From: Axinella damicornis
Taxonomy: Eukaryota; Porifera; Demospongiae; Axinellida; Axinellidae
DNA: 64,000 nt
Reading direction: 5' to 3'
Assembly: GCA_963931865.1 (NCBI GenBank)
Contig: OZ007513.1
Span: 4,442,098 to 4,506,097 of the forward strand
Shown here: positions 10,318 to 21,464 of the stretch, piece after piece
How positions within the stretch are numbered: the stretch's first letter is position 1
How the letters are laid out: each line of letters opens with the position of its first letter
The notes under the pieces: generated by a model
What the model was told of the DNA's origin: nothing
What the model saw: only the letters and a program-made list of their open reading frames with translations
Database searches by the model: none
Program-made: the position numbers and the translations under genes

Positions 10318-10943
10318 TCAGCATGTCGAAGAGGAAAGGGTTTGGCTGATATACAGATGTTTCCTTTGAGCACCGAACAAAGCAAGACCGCATTTGAGAG
10401 CTTCAGACTTGCATGTTCCTGGCACCCCAAACAGGAAAGGCCCACCCATGCTCCCGATGACATGCTGGTAGGTGGCTCCCATTATGCAGCACGCCATGAC
10501 TGCTGCTGCAGGGATGAAATTTTCCGGCATGAAAGCTTGAATTGCCTGGCAGAGGTCATACATTGCCTCCCCTTCATCAAGAGGTGTGGCAATCGAGCAT
10601 GAAAGGGAGTCACTGATTAGTGCGTTCATTAATCCTGCTGGTCTTTCGAGCCATAGAACTGGTGATTCTTCGTCACTCAAAGCCGTTCACTCTCTTCTCC
10701 GACTGAGTTCACACCAATGGTTTGCGCTGCACTGACTTTGCGACAGGTGTCACTTTGTAGCAAGTCTCCAGTCATTTGCATCAGCAATCGTTTCAGCTCA
10801 GCTTCGGTGGCTACTAGGAAGAGGGCTCCCCCAGGAAAGACTTGGTTGAGGTAGCCACAGAGCTGCTTGACTTTTCCAGACAATTCAGTCATTGGAAGGA
10901 AGCATTCCCTGTTGGTATACATGCAGACGTCATAATACTGCAT
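10318..10943 (-). CDS. P-loop-like NTPase block of an uncharacterised family, one frameshift
   Basis: The minus strand is open from 10943 (KQLCGYLNQVFPGGALFLVA ... CRKVSAAQTIGVNSVGEESE) and, one base off after about 10678, continues with SDEESPVLWLERPAGLMNAL, TPLDEGEAMYDLCQAIQAFM and GPFLFGVPGTCKSEALKCGL. One extra T in the TTT at 10677-10679 would join the two halves. GVPGTCKSEA resembles a Walker A loop (G-x4-G-K-S/T) with Cys in place of the last Gly. I recall the same order (FPxGALFLV..., TPLDxGE..., P-loop, LFG) in uncharacterised invertebrate proteins, where a Cys version may be normal. No Walker B block is seen downstream. The adjacent 11-kb minisatellite lies immediately 5' on this strand. 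Confidence 0.55.
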
Positions 10944-10975
10944 TGTGGTACGAGAGCTTTATTTCTTATAGATGT

Positions 10976-11770
10976 GGCAGTGTGTCCACAAGCTGTGGGG
11001 ACCGTGAAGATCTCGGGGGTGGTTGGTCATGCAGCTGTGGGGGTGGCAGTGTGTCCACAAGCTGTGGGGACCGTGAAGATCTCGGGGGTGGTTGGTCATG
11101 CAGCTGTGGGGGTGGCAGTATGTCCACAAGCTGTGGGGACCGTGAAGATCTCGGGGGTGGTTGGTCATGCAGCTGTGGGGGTGGCAGTGTGTCCACAAGC
11201 TGTGGGGACCGTGAAGATCTCGGGGGTGGTTGGTCATGCAGCTGTGGGGGTGGCAGTGTGTCCACAAGCTGTGGGGACCGTGAAGATCTCGGGGGTGGTT
11301 GGTCATGCAGCTGTGGGGGTGGCAGTGTGTCCACAAGCTGTGGGGACCGTGAAGATCTCGGGGGTGGTTGGTCATGCAGCTGTGGGGGTGGCAGTGGGTC
11401 CACAAGCTGTGGGGACCGTGAAGATCTCGGGGGTGGTAGGTCCTGCAGCTGTGGGGGTGGCAGTGTGTCCACAAGCTGTGGGGACCGTGAAGGTCTCGGG
11501 GGTGGTTGGTCATGCAGCTGTGGGGGTGGCAGTGGGTCCACAAGCTGTGGGGACCGTGAAGATCTCGGGGGTGGTAGGTCCTGCAGCTGTGGGGGTGGCA
11601 GTGGGTCCACAAGCTGTGGCGACCGTGAAGGTCTCGGGGGTGGTTGGTCATGCAGCTGTGGGGGTGGCAGTGTGTCCACAAGCTGTGGCGACCGTGAAGG
11701 TCTCGGGGGTGGTTGGTCATGCAGCTGTGGGGGTGGCAGTGGGTCCACAAGCTGTGGGGACCGTGAAGAC
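10976..11770. repeat. 69-bp minisatellite, about 11.5 copies
   Basis: The unit contains ACAAGCTGTGGGGACCGTGA and GTGGTTGGTCATGCAGCTG and repeats every 69 bp with few changes (GATCTC/GGTCTC, TTGGTCATG/TAGGTCCTG). Because 69 is divisible by three and stops are absent, four long open frames of 260-310 codons run through it on both strands. None is supported as a gene. Related degenerate arrays lie at 8.5-8.9 kb and 13.5-13.8 kb. Confidence 0.9.
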
Positions 11771-11779
11771 CAAGTAACA

Positions 11780-12994
11780 GACATAAGCAACTGAGGCCAT
11801 CACACAGTTCTACGCCCTCACCTTGCCAGTTCTTTCATGTACTTTACTATTAGGGAGTGAAGATTGCATGTGTTAATTCAATTCTCAATTCCTAATCAAA
11901 CCGTAGCAATTTCAAACTTACAACTCATTTCTGCAGGTATCAGGTATATTTTCCGATGCCTTCTAACTTTGTGTTCGTGGAATCCCGATTTCGAGTATCC
12001 CCTTTTCTTTGTGAAGTAGTTGAGGCATCCCTAAGTTGATCACAGAATGAGAGCCTAGGATCTGCAGACTTGACCACAATCGTACGTATACCACGCTAGC
12101 AGATCATGTACTCTCACAAACATCCCAGTGAGTGCAACTCCATGCATGAGTGCACTGAAGGTCGCGGGCTAACCGTTGCAGTGGAATAATTAAATCGCTC
12201 GCACAAAACATCACAGAGCTGGCACAAGCCTATAAATCTGACTACCTTTTAGCTCTACTTACAGGAGAGAGATCCTTTCTACTTTCTTCACACATCTGTG
12301 AGCCGTATTCTGTACGCAGCGGCTAGTACATACAGTAAAACCAGCGCTATGAAAGTGAATTCAAACAGCTTCACGAAGACTAGCCCGCGACCTTAATGTG
12401 TGAGCATTCAGTATCACTTGATGCATATAAGTATCACAGCTTACATATGGGCAGGAGAGGTTTTGAAAATGATGTACAAACTTGGCCCGGTAGGCAATGG
12501 TGGAGACTGTGTAGCCCTAATATGAAGGAAGGAAATTGTGTTCAAGTCTGCAGAACTTGAAAGCAACCAAAATCACAAATGTGCTAGTGAAATACTTCAG
12601 TGTGAGTCAAGCACCTTCACCAAACCCATGGCTTGGTATGTGCTATGTGCCTTCAGGCCCTTTGCCAACATGGAAGTCATACTTGTACACATATAGAACG
12701 GATTAACGAGATTCCAACTACTATCTAGGAAACCTCAGCCAAGGGAATGGGCTTGGCAGAATCAGCGGGGAAAGAAGATATTAGTAGTTGTCGTCGGGCT
12801 GTATATTGTTGAAAATCAAGTCACCATAGAACCTCCGAAATCATTGCAGGGCTACACGGTTTCTACTTCACTATCTACCTTACAGATGGTACAGCAAATA
12901 CAAGTTTTAACTACCACCATTAATTATTACGCCTATATGCTTTAGGGCCTGAACGAGTAGAGTAGTCATCTAATCGACTGAAAGGCTGTTGACT
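11780..12994. other. No recognisable gene
   Basis: No supported open frame, RNA or repeat. Contains scattered GT-AG-like signals without coding between them. Confidence 0.6.
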
Positions 12995-13455
12995 ACATTT
13001 CTTGCATGTCAACGCCTATTGTTGTTTCAAATAATAATGTACAAGAAGAGACAAGAGGAAATGAGCCCTACTCTCAAGCAGATGACTTTCTAGGGGGTGG
13101 CGAAAGTAGGTCCAGTAGCTGTTGGGACTATGAAGGAGGCAAGGAGCTCATGGCCAAGACTGGGCTGGATTTGAAAGTCATTCAGGTGTGGTTCCAGAAC
13201 CGTAGGTCCAGGGAGAAGAGGGATGCCAGTTATCGTGAGGCCATGAAGGAAGAGCAGATCAGCCCCCCATCCCTGTTGCAACCTACTACCATTGCTACCC
13301 CTGCTGTTACCCCACTGCTGCCAGTTTCCTCTACCATAGCTACAGTACACTCCGCCTCCACTTCGCTGCCCATATCCCCAGTAACCACCACTCTCCATAC
13401 TGATTGACAAAACTGGAGCATAGAAATCGTAATACACAATCATGTAATACAAAAT
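12995..13455 (+). repeat. Duplicated homeobox-exon segment, copy 2
   Basis: Second copy of 9735-10190, in the same orientation 3.26 kb downstream. Past 13455 it joins directly to minisatellite units. Confidence 0.9.
13144..13407 (+). CDS. 3' exon of a homeobox gene (helix III plus C-tail), copy 2
   Basis: Encodes the same helix III (VIQVWFQNRRSREKR) and the same Thr/Pro/Ser-rich tail as copy 1, ending at 13407. Either two paralogous genes share this arrangement, or one copy is a stranded exon duplication. The missing 5' half of the homeodomain in both copies argues that at least one is non-functional. Confidence 0.65.
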   Translation, partial: ELMAKTGLDLKVIQVWFQNRRSREKRDASYREAMKEEQISPPSLLQPTTIATPAVTPLLPVSSTIATVHSASTSLPISPVTTTLHTD

Positions 13456-13469
13456 TATGCAAACAATGC

Positions 13470-13815
13470 GGATCTCGGGGGGTGATGGGTCCAGCAGCTG
13501 TGAGGGAGATGAAGGTGGGTCCAGTAGCTGTTGGGACTGTGAAGGAGGCAATGGGGATCTCAGATGTGGTGGGTCCAGCAACTGTGAGGGTGGTGAAGGT
13601 GGGTCCGGTAGCTGTTGGGACTGTGAAGGAGGCAATGCGGATCTCGGGGGTGGTGGGTCCAGCAACTGTGAGGGTCCAGTAGCTGTTGGGACTGTGAAGG
13701 AGGCAATGGGGGTCTCGGGGGGTGGTGGGTCCAGCAGCTGAGAGGGTGATGGTTGGTCCAGTAGCTGTTGGGACTGTGAAGGAGGCAATGGGGGTCTCGG
13801 ATGTGGTGGTTCATG
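13470..13815. repeat. Degenerate minisatellite related to the 69-bp array
   Basis: Units of GGTGGGTCCAGTAGCTGTTG ... GACTGTGAAGGAGGCAATG repeat about six times with variable spacing. Open on both strands, as Gly/Cys/Ser on plus and PSQSQQLLDPPSP on minus. Confidence 0.85.
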
Positions 13816-14210
13816 TAGCTGTGATGTGACTGTGGAAGAGAAAAAGCATCATTGTAATCTTCTGAAAGTGGCCACCGCCTCACATGCCCCACTCATGTTT
13901 GACTGGCTTGTGGGAGAGCACTTTGCTTCAATTTTAATATTCACTTTGACAGTGGTTGATCATTTCTGACAAACATGATGAGAGGAGGGGGGAAATGAGT
14001 GAGTGTGAGGGGAGGAGGGGCAGGATGGGAGGATGAGAGTGATTGAGGAGAGGGACTGTAATTTCACTCACTCATGACTAATTTTCATTGTGGTTGGGAA
14101 GGGCCCTCATATGAACTGGCACTCCCGCTGCGTTGACCACCGCGTTGGTGGCCCTCCCCACGTCCATACACTTAACCTGAAATTGTGAAAGAATAATAGT
14201 TGTATAACAA
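13816..14210. other. Low-complexity GA-rich stretch
   Basis: About 13980-14060 is GAGGGGAGGAGGGG-type purine-rich sequence. No gene. Confidence 0.6.
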
Positions 14211-14223
14211 CTGCTGCTGCTTC

Positions 14224-17200
14224 TCATGGAAGGAGGTCTGTTCCCCTGGCAATGGACATTGCAGGAAGCATGAGAGATACAGAGCTATTGTGCTCCAGGT
14301 GATCTGCTGACCGATTGTGAAGGGCAACCATCCAGTTGTCACAGCTTGTGCAGGCTGTGTATTCAATCAAATCACTATTTCCTTCAGCCACCCTCACGAA
14401 ATCAGGTGCAGCTAAGGCACAATCGTGCTCATCTTTATGCGTGTGTAGCCTATGATTCCTGATCTGCACTACCGTTGAACCATATTACCAAAACTGCATG
14501 CGTTGATACCAGTTGTGAAGAGCCTCGTCTAAGTGACCATAGTCTCATCTTCTAAGGAATGAATCTCCCAAGGAAGACCATTGTTTTCAACAGTGTGTTA
14601 TTGATTGTATTATAGCAACTGATTGCAATAGACTGCAGTACGAGCTACTTTGCTGAATGGAATATTGTCGATGCCATCATCAGGAGCTTATGAGCGCCGC
14701 AAAGCAGCGCGAGCTCCTGCCATCATTCACCTCTGAGATCACATGTATTCAGTGTATGTGATTATTCAGTGTGTGATTATTCCTGGACATGGAACAATCT
14801 CACAATTTCATGTTTGGCCACTGTAACATGCCCTTAGGGTGGTGTTGTCATAGCAATCCCTAGGGGGTTCAGGCCCAAGTAGCTTAGATAAACAACCACT
14901 TAACCTTGAAGCCAGACTGTTGTAATTGCACCAGACTGCTGTGAAAACCACTTGAAAGTTTGGAATAGCTTGTCATATCCAGGCTGACCTCCAGCAACTT
15001 GCTTGGCGTTGTCAGCTAGGGGGAGGAAAAAAAAAAAATCAGTGAGTGTCCATCATATTGATCTTTGGCCTCTTCATTTCTGTATCTGTCAAAGTCATCA
15101 TCACTCTCCTCTGGCAATGGAATCTCCATACGTATGTGCCAGAACATCATAAAATCTAAGCATTATCAGTGCTATCCCTTCAGGAGGTGCTTGTGAACTT
15201 CCTGGAAATCACTGTCAGCTGCTACAATGAAGGTTATCCAATTCTGACATAATAGGGCTACAATACCGTAGCCTCGATGCACTAGGACTGCCATGTCGTA
15301 GCCGCGTAGTTTCCTTATAGAGTGAGGAAGAAGTAGCTACTCCTTGCGTAAGTAGCTTCACCTTTGGGATGAATGTAACAGTGATGTCCGCAAAGCCCTC
15401 CCTCTCAAACATGTTCTCTAGGGACACCATGTAGCCAGCACAGCTGAAGTCCCCCATGTTGCTTCTGGGTCATTCCAGGCTGTCAGTTCTCATTCTGTCT
15501 GCCAATCTCAGGTGGAGAAAAGTTGATGAGCAGGTACCTTGAAGCATGCCTGCAGGAAAATGTAATTGTGAGCGGTCTGTTTCAAGGGTAACCAAACCCC
15601 ATAGAGAATATCACAACTTCTAAAGTAGCAGTTTCAAATGAAACTAAGGCAGCACAAATATTTGCGAACGTTTAGCACTAATTGAATATCCTTAAAGGGG
15701 ACTAAAGTTTCCTACCAATAGCCGTACAAATTAAGCGTTGGGAGGTGAGCTGTCCCATCGGTCCGCGCCACCTGTTCCTTGTGTGATGGGGGTGGCCATA
15801 GGGCTCGTGAGATATGTACATTACTACTTGCCTTGACAGTCATTGTAAAGTTGGCTGACACATTGGTAGTTGATAGTGCCTCCACGCTTCGCAGTGATAA
15901 CCCTAGCCAATATCGTCCCACTTCAAATGTTTAATGGAAGTCCTTAGCTTAAACATCATATTAGTGTGTGAGCTCATGGTAGATACGTAGAACTGATCAG
16001 ACACCCCAAAGCGGTTCAACAAGTACAGGGTCTGCGTCACACAGACCTCATCTTGGAACACAGTGGTGATGGGCAGTGGTGACGCTTGAGAAGTGCCTTT
16101 GCCAAAGTGGATGGAAATCTGTTCTCCTGAGGTTGTAGTGTGAGTGGTAAGTTGGTCAAGGATCATAATCTGCAAACCAGAGGGCTGCCTCAGCAACTCT
16201 GCGGAAGTGGCTCATCTTTTGCCTTCTGTGACGTTCTGATGACTGCTCCACTGTTTTCCCGTAATTGATCACTGCAGCTCTTTCCTGTGCCATCTTAGCC
16301 ATCTCTTCTTTCAAGGCGGTGATCTCTTCCTGCCTGCCTGCCATCTCCACCGGTGTCAGCCAGTTCAGCACGAAGGTTGTCGATCTCTTCCAGCAAAGGC
16401 TATGGTGCAACTTAGCTGGGAATATGGGCACACTTCCCCAATAGCACTTTCCTCTTCCTGAGCTTGAATTGACACCTTCCTCAGAAAGTACAAAAACTAA
16501 TGGCGGTGATTTTTCGTTGGTTTCAAATGTCAGAAAGTATCCAATTACCTGTAGAGATAAAACACGACAATTAAACATAAGTGCACTGGAAATATCAGGC
16601 TCCCTCCCCCCTGGTAGGGCTGGGCAGTATTGCAACTGGTATTTCTAGGGCTAGAGCTTGTTTAAATTTGGGATGTTTCGATTTGGTCTCAATTAAGACT
16701 GCAACAATATCTTGATTATCGCTTCTCATTGTGTAGCAGGTGTAGTCGCTGTGACTCTTCTCGGAAATAGAGTCTGCCACAGTTTTGCCAGGAGTACTAG
16801 CGGGTGTACTTTTATCCCTAGCATGAATTGTCTCCTCCAGTTTCACCTGTATGAATGAACAGAATAAAACTTCAACCTGGCTTCTCAACTGGCCAGCACA
16901 GCAGGTTAGATTGTCAGCTGCTTGGAAACAATCAGATCGTATAGCTACAGCCTGGTCGCTATGTTGCCGTTCCGGAGTGGGATATAATCCCTTGGTTTCA
17001 GAACTATTCTATGCCGTTGGAAAAAGCAGCCGGTTATGCACACTCGGGCTGAAAATCATGTCGTTGGCCTCGGCTGTGAAAGTATTACCTTGAAGGTGAA
17101 CCAGATCCGGGTGGCATATCTCAGTGATGTCAAACTGGGTGTTGGCTAGTGTACCCTTAGACTGACCCAGGACTGTTGTTTCTGTAAGATATGTGGGGTG

Positions 17201-17300
17201 TGCCCTGAATAGAATATAGGCAAAGGCAGGGGCTGGACCCTCCGCATCCCCTTGTCAAGCTCATCAGTGTCGCAGTACACCAAGTCTGCCTTCCGCACCT
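14224..17300 (-). pseudogene. Decayed multi-exon gene with coiled coil and FGVSDQFY block
   Basis: Several minus-strand exon-like pieces lie in order. At 17.3-17.1 kb: VRKADLVYCDTDELDKG and, one base off, PAPAFAYILFRAHPTYL to a CAAG|GTAATA donor. At 16.35-16.16 kb: a coiled coil (RQEEITALKEEMAKMAQERA) and FRRVAEAALWFADY. At 16.19-15.9 kb, in another frame: TTTSGEQISIHFGKGTS and TQTLYLLNRFGVSDQFY. At 15.9-15.7 kb: VEALSTTNVSANFTMTVKAS. At 15.46-15.35 kb: CAGYMVSLENMFEREGFADI. I recall the order coiled coil / ALWF / RFGVSDxFYHEL from an uncharacterised invertebrate family. Here FY and HEL are split by an extra GTATCTAC, and stops follow, so this copy is broken at several points. Exon limits are approximate. 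Confidence 0.5.
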
Positions 17301-19150
17301 TCAGAGGGGTTTGGGAGATACCATCTGTTTGTCAATATTGCCAGTTGCCTGTATGTGAAGAGTATATAATGAACAGAATGAGTCTACTGCAGGCAATCTA
17401 ACCTAATTATTAATTGTGGTATTGAGACTTAGACATATAATCATTGTGGCAATGTGGGATAAGTATGGGAAATTTTCATGTGAAAATCTTTTGTGTGACA
17501 ACTAGCACTTTCACATCTATCTGTGTTCACATGGACTTCAGTTGGTCGTTTGCATTAGCAGAGTCTCTATATCATTCAATTAGCATTGCCACAGCACCTG
17601 AAGTGCTATTACAGCACTTAAAACTTAGCCAGTTCCAGGGCGCAAAAATTGTCATTCTTGTGTGTGATTAATATACAAAAGGAATCAATCAGGTTATGCT
17701 ATTTTGTACTTTGGTACAGCTAAATGCAATCCAAAGTTCATATTCAGTGGTAATATTAACCCTTTCATTGTCTGTATTGATATTTTTGCATTAAACATTC
17801 ATATGCAGCATGTAAAACGAAGTTCTGTGTGGCCATATTAATGGTCCAAGAACAAACTTCTCCCTTTGAGACCGACCTGGTTCTCAAGTAGGCGGAACTG
17901 AGTAACTTGCAGGTATGATTCTACCCACCCAGTCTGTGACCAGCCATTCTGCTGGCATTCTGCTGCAGGAATTATATGGCAATTCTGCTGCAGGAATTAT
18001 ATGGCAATTCTACTGCTTGAAAGTGATTGAAGATGCATTGCAAAACATTCATACAATAAATGTTCAAACAGTACAGTGTGTTTGAAAACTCGTGCTCAAA
18101 AACAAGCTTGTCTACTAGTACGTCACATCATTCTGCTCTCTGTGTAGCCTTAGACTGTACAAATGTACAGCTGTTGGTACAATTATAATCCTAAACCTTG
18201 TACGTGAATGGGTTCACTTGAACACTTGTGCCATATACTAAAACTGGTACGTTGCTGGGTTTACTTGGGAACTTGTGTCTGCCTCAGACTCTCGCTGCTT
18301 GTGATTTCTTAATGTGGCGTTGTAGTAGGGCTCTCAGGTGCAGTATGGTAATCTTCACTTTGTCTTTACATTAATTGGTGGACAATCTCAACAGACACTC
18401 AAATGTTACACAGCATATTCAGTTAGAGTCTTCATCTGAGCTAGGCCATAATATGTTCCAGATTTTGTGACATACGTAGTGGTGTCAGGTATACATGGTT
18501 CTCCAAATGACGGAGTGTTTTCTTTTTGTGAGCAATCCTGCCTTTATATATGCCATGTTGTGATCCATACTACTTCATCACAAATTGGTACCAGAAGCGA
18601 ATTGTATCTTAATTGCCTTTTCACTAGGTCTCCGTGTGAAATAGAACGATTATCATTCGACAAACTACCAACCTGATCGCAATCATGGCATGTGTGGCTG
18701 CCTTTTGGCCACTTCCGAACGGCCAAGGAAGGATAATTTTACTGCATTGAACATGTGAGCATACTGCATCAGGATGGGGGAGCCCAGGATCAGCCTTCAG
18801 CAGAGACTGAAGTGATGTAACATGATAGTATATGCATCGTATGTGACATAACAATGATCAGATTTTATGACTCCACTAACCCATTCAACTTTGTCATCAC
18901 TGTGTGTCATCTTCTCTGCTGCAATCCCATTCCAAGTTCGGTAACCTCTACCCCTGCTCTCGCTGCCCCGAGACCCGACAGAATATTGGCGTAGCTTTTC
19001 TCAAAAAACACTGTATCAGGTCAACTGTCATACCACTTCCGTCCTGTGCAGAACATTGTTGCCTGGACTTGGTAATAGTAGTTGTGTGTGCGTTTGAGAG
19101 ACTGAGACCATCAGTTAGAGCTAAACAGAAGTTTGTGAGGCAGCATCCTC
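17300..19150. other. Gene-poor stretch with short tandem repeat
   Basis: No supported gene. A 25-bp unit (GCAGGAATTATATGGCAATT) is repeated about three times at 17945-18015. Confidence 0.55.
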
Positions 19151-19164
19151 AAGACTCATTGCCC

Positions 19165-19312
19165 TAACGGTGTTGAGATCTTGTATTCTACAATCCTTTC
19201 GACCTTTGCCCTCTTTCTGGCATCACGGTGGGTGCAGTCAGTGCTCAGGGTTCTCCCAGCCTTGCCCTGGCACGTCATTTGGTACTGTTTGGGTGCTTTG
19301 CAGTGGAGGCAG
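19165..19312 (-). CDS. Diverged relative of the 0-6 kb basic-motif exon
   Basis: The minus strand reads CKAPKQYQMTCQGKAGRTL, then TDCTHRDARKRAKVERIVEY, which aligns with PKVYQVTYQGKKAGTTL ... DQHDVTKRARVG in the 0-6 kb exons at Y-Q-x-T-x-Q-G-K, T-L and K-R-A-x-V. Two cysteines are present here and absent there. The nucleotide sequences differ widely, so the shared frame indicates selection on protein. The exon limits are approximate. Upstream residues (IFSCLHC) may belong to the same exon. Confidence 0.5.
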
Positions 19313-19605
19313 CTGAAGATGGCGGCTGCCCTACCCTCCCTCTGTATGATCCGGTCAGTGATGGCATTAACTGTCAGCTGGCGGATACCGAGTGTGGGAG
19401 GATTGGGTCTCCACACTGGGAGTTTTAGCAGATTACACCAGATAGACATGCCTGCACGACGGCAATCAGAGTTGACACTCAAGGTACAAATTGAGTTGTG
19501 TAAAATCAACATGAGGAGAAAAAAGCAAACACAAATGGAAGTACGTACGTTATCATGATCACTAGTGAGTGTTCATGAGGTACGGTCTAGTTGATTTGCT
19601 GTGGT

Positions 19606-19732
19606 TTAGTAGAACATTTCCTGCAATGCCCACAGCTCCCTCTGATGGTTGATCAGGTCATTCGAATTGTTCACAATTCTCTTCACCATCTTCATATCAT
19701 GATGGAACACCTTGTTGTAGGATTTGTGGGGT
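19606..19732 (-). CDS. Possible terminal exon, unknown product
   Basis: After a TTGGCAG acceptor the minus strand reads PHKSYNKVFHHDMKMVKRIV, then NNSNDLINHQRELWALQEMF, Y and a stop. It is amphipathic and probably helical. A preceding open segment at 19818-19904 (MESVFLDLLGSKEIVDRSIV, RAVTKPVTE, donor GTGAGC) is the natural upstream exon, but its phase does not fit by one base. Function unknown. Confidence 0.4.
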
Positions 19733-19817
19733 CTGCCAACCGAAAGCGACGATCACACATGAGTATATACGTAGCAGCTATACAATATTTATTTAAACGA
19801 TAGGAAGCACTGCTCAC

Positions 19818-19904
19818 CTCGGTTACAGGTTTTGTGACAGCTCTGACAATCGACCTATCAACAATCTCCTTGCTACCCAGCAGGTCCAGGAACACACTTT
19901 CCAT
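19818..19904 (-). CDS. Possible upstream exon of the 19.6-kb gene
   Basis: Open frame ending at GAG|GTGAGC with the peptide described under the next exon. The 5' limit and start are unknown. An acceptor cannot be fixed. Confidence 0.35.
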
Positions 19905-20154
19905 TCTTCGCTCTTCAGTTGTTGAAGAAACTATTGGTCAGGTTCAGTATCCATGTCTCGGACGGTTGCTGACTGTGAATACTACTTGCCAATGTGAATC
20001 AGTGGAAGTGGCATACGCAAGTCATGCAGTTGTGATACATTGCAATTGTGATGAGGTTGCTAGTCTACAAATCATGATGGCATGCAATATCATGAGTGTT
20101 GTGATTTACAGAGTCACTGCTTCTGTTTGGACATCCAACTTCATGGATAAATTA

Positions 20155-20262
20155 GGGTACAGTTAGTTGCTATGGGGTTCAATTAGTTGCTATGGGGTAC
20201 TATGGGTTCAATTAGTTGCTAGGGGTACTATGGGTTCAATTAGTTGCCATGGGGTGACCTCT
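20155..20262. repeat. Short repeat (CAATTAGTTGCTATGGGG)n
   Basis: Four imperfect copies of CAATTAGTTGCTATGGGGTT. The reverse complement occurs three times at about 27930-27990, and the same core is in each SINE-like unit at 44.8, 57.2, 57.6 and 58.05 kb. Confidence 0.85.
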
Positions 20263-20844
20263 GAGAAAGAGAGCCTTTCCCAGTGAGACTTAAATATTGC
20301 TATATCCATATAACTTCTTCATCACTAGCAATTTGCCTTCAGATACGTAGGTTTTGACTTTGCCAAATGCTTGTTCAATTGGAGGTGAATGATGCGTTGA
20401 TGTTAGGATTTCTACCATCAAATGGCATTACATTTGGTAGTAGAGGGGTTTCTACATATTCCATATAAAGTTCAGCGTGATAGGGCACTGATAGCAGAAC
20501 ATCCCCTTACAAGTATTCTACGAATGGCAGGCCGACATCCTTTCATTCCATACCCATGCTTTCAGACAGCACACGCCAGTCAGTAATGGTTTTGTCAACA
20601 AAAACAAAGCAGCATGTTTGGACTGTAAGCTTCATTCCTCTCGGAATGTTGCTCTAAGGTCAGCACTCCTTTGTTTTGCAACCTGGGCTAGCTTCTGTCG
20701 GGAAAATCCACACTTACGTATGAACAGATTGTTAACTCTGCAACCACAGTTCCACTATAATGTTATGCTGTATTTCCTTAAGATACCAGCTGAGTTATCC
20801 ATTACACATTCGGTGATTGTCAGTGACTTCTCCATTCCTTGCAG
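20262..20844. other. No recognisable gene
   Basis: Nothing supportable was seen. The next repeat family starts at its right edge. Confidence 0.5.
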
Positions 20845-21010
20845 ATTTTGAAGCAACCATGCAATTTTGGATGGTCATCTGAATCAATGGGACCATTGCA
20901 GTTGATGATTCGGGCACTCAGTCAAGTTCCTTCCTTTCTCCACCAGACTCAGTTCATGGGAGAAAGAAGAACTCACTGCAATTCTCCAGGTGAGCTCGGT
21001 ACTGTAACGG
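20845..21010 (+). repeat. Repeat family A, short copy
   Basis: Begins at CTTGCAGATTTTG and ends at CTCTCCAG-type AG|GTGAGC. The core GACCATTGCAGTTGATGATT is shared by all copies. Confidence 0.8.
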
Positions 21011-21145
21011 TCAGAAAAAAGTTCTGGTTCCGTTATAGTAGATAGTATAGTTGAGGGGACAGGATTGTGTGTATCAAGTTTTCATTGTCATCGTAGGTTT
21101 GGACAGTTGCCTAATCAGTGACTGTTCTCCAATTGCTTTAATCCT

Positions 21146-21464
21146 TGCAGATTCTGCAAAATTGTAGTACTCCCGAAGTGACCAGATTTGGGACCTTCTG
21201 GAAGGTCATCAGGGACCATTGCAGTTGACGATTCGGGGACTCACTCGAGTTCCTTCCTTTCTCCACTGGACCAGTTCCGGGAGAAAGAACTCCCTGCAAC
21301 TCTCCGGGTGAGCTCGGTAGCTACTCTCCTGTACCTTGACAATGCTGAGTTCAAATTAGGTTGGACCAAATGTTGGAAGGGTCCTTTCTGTTTAGACTCA
21401 TATCACTTGCATAGCAGGGAGGCTTTGGCAGAATTGGGTGGGGGGGGGGGGGGGGGGGGGGGGG
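21146..21464 (+). repeat. Repeat family A copy ending in poly(G)
   Basis: Exon-like: CTTGCAG acceptor, open frame GTIAVDDSGTHSSSFLSPLD then QFREKELPATLR, donor GTGAGC. This copy has the longest open frame of the family, so the family may descend from a real exon. It runs through CTTGGACTCAT and GAGGCTTTGGCAGAA into 25 G (21440-21464). Confidence 0.7.

Noticed and set aside
10842..11794. Open frames of 260-310 codons on both strands over the 69-bp array
   Set aside because: They result from a unit length divisible by three without stops. No splice, start context or non-repeat domain supports any of them.
19980..20110. Second VHL beta-like domain (VEVAYASHAVVIHCN resembles ISVITYASHAFVATT)
   Set aside because: Similarity is limited to about 15 residues, without the NRSP or W landmarks and without splice support.
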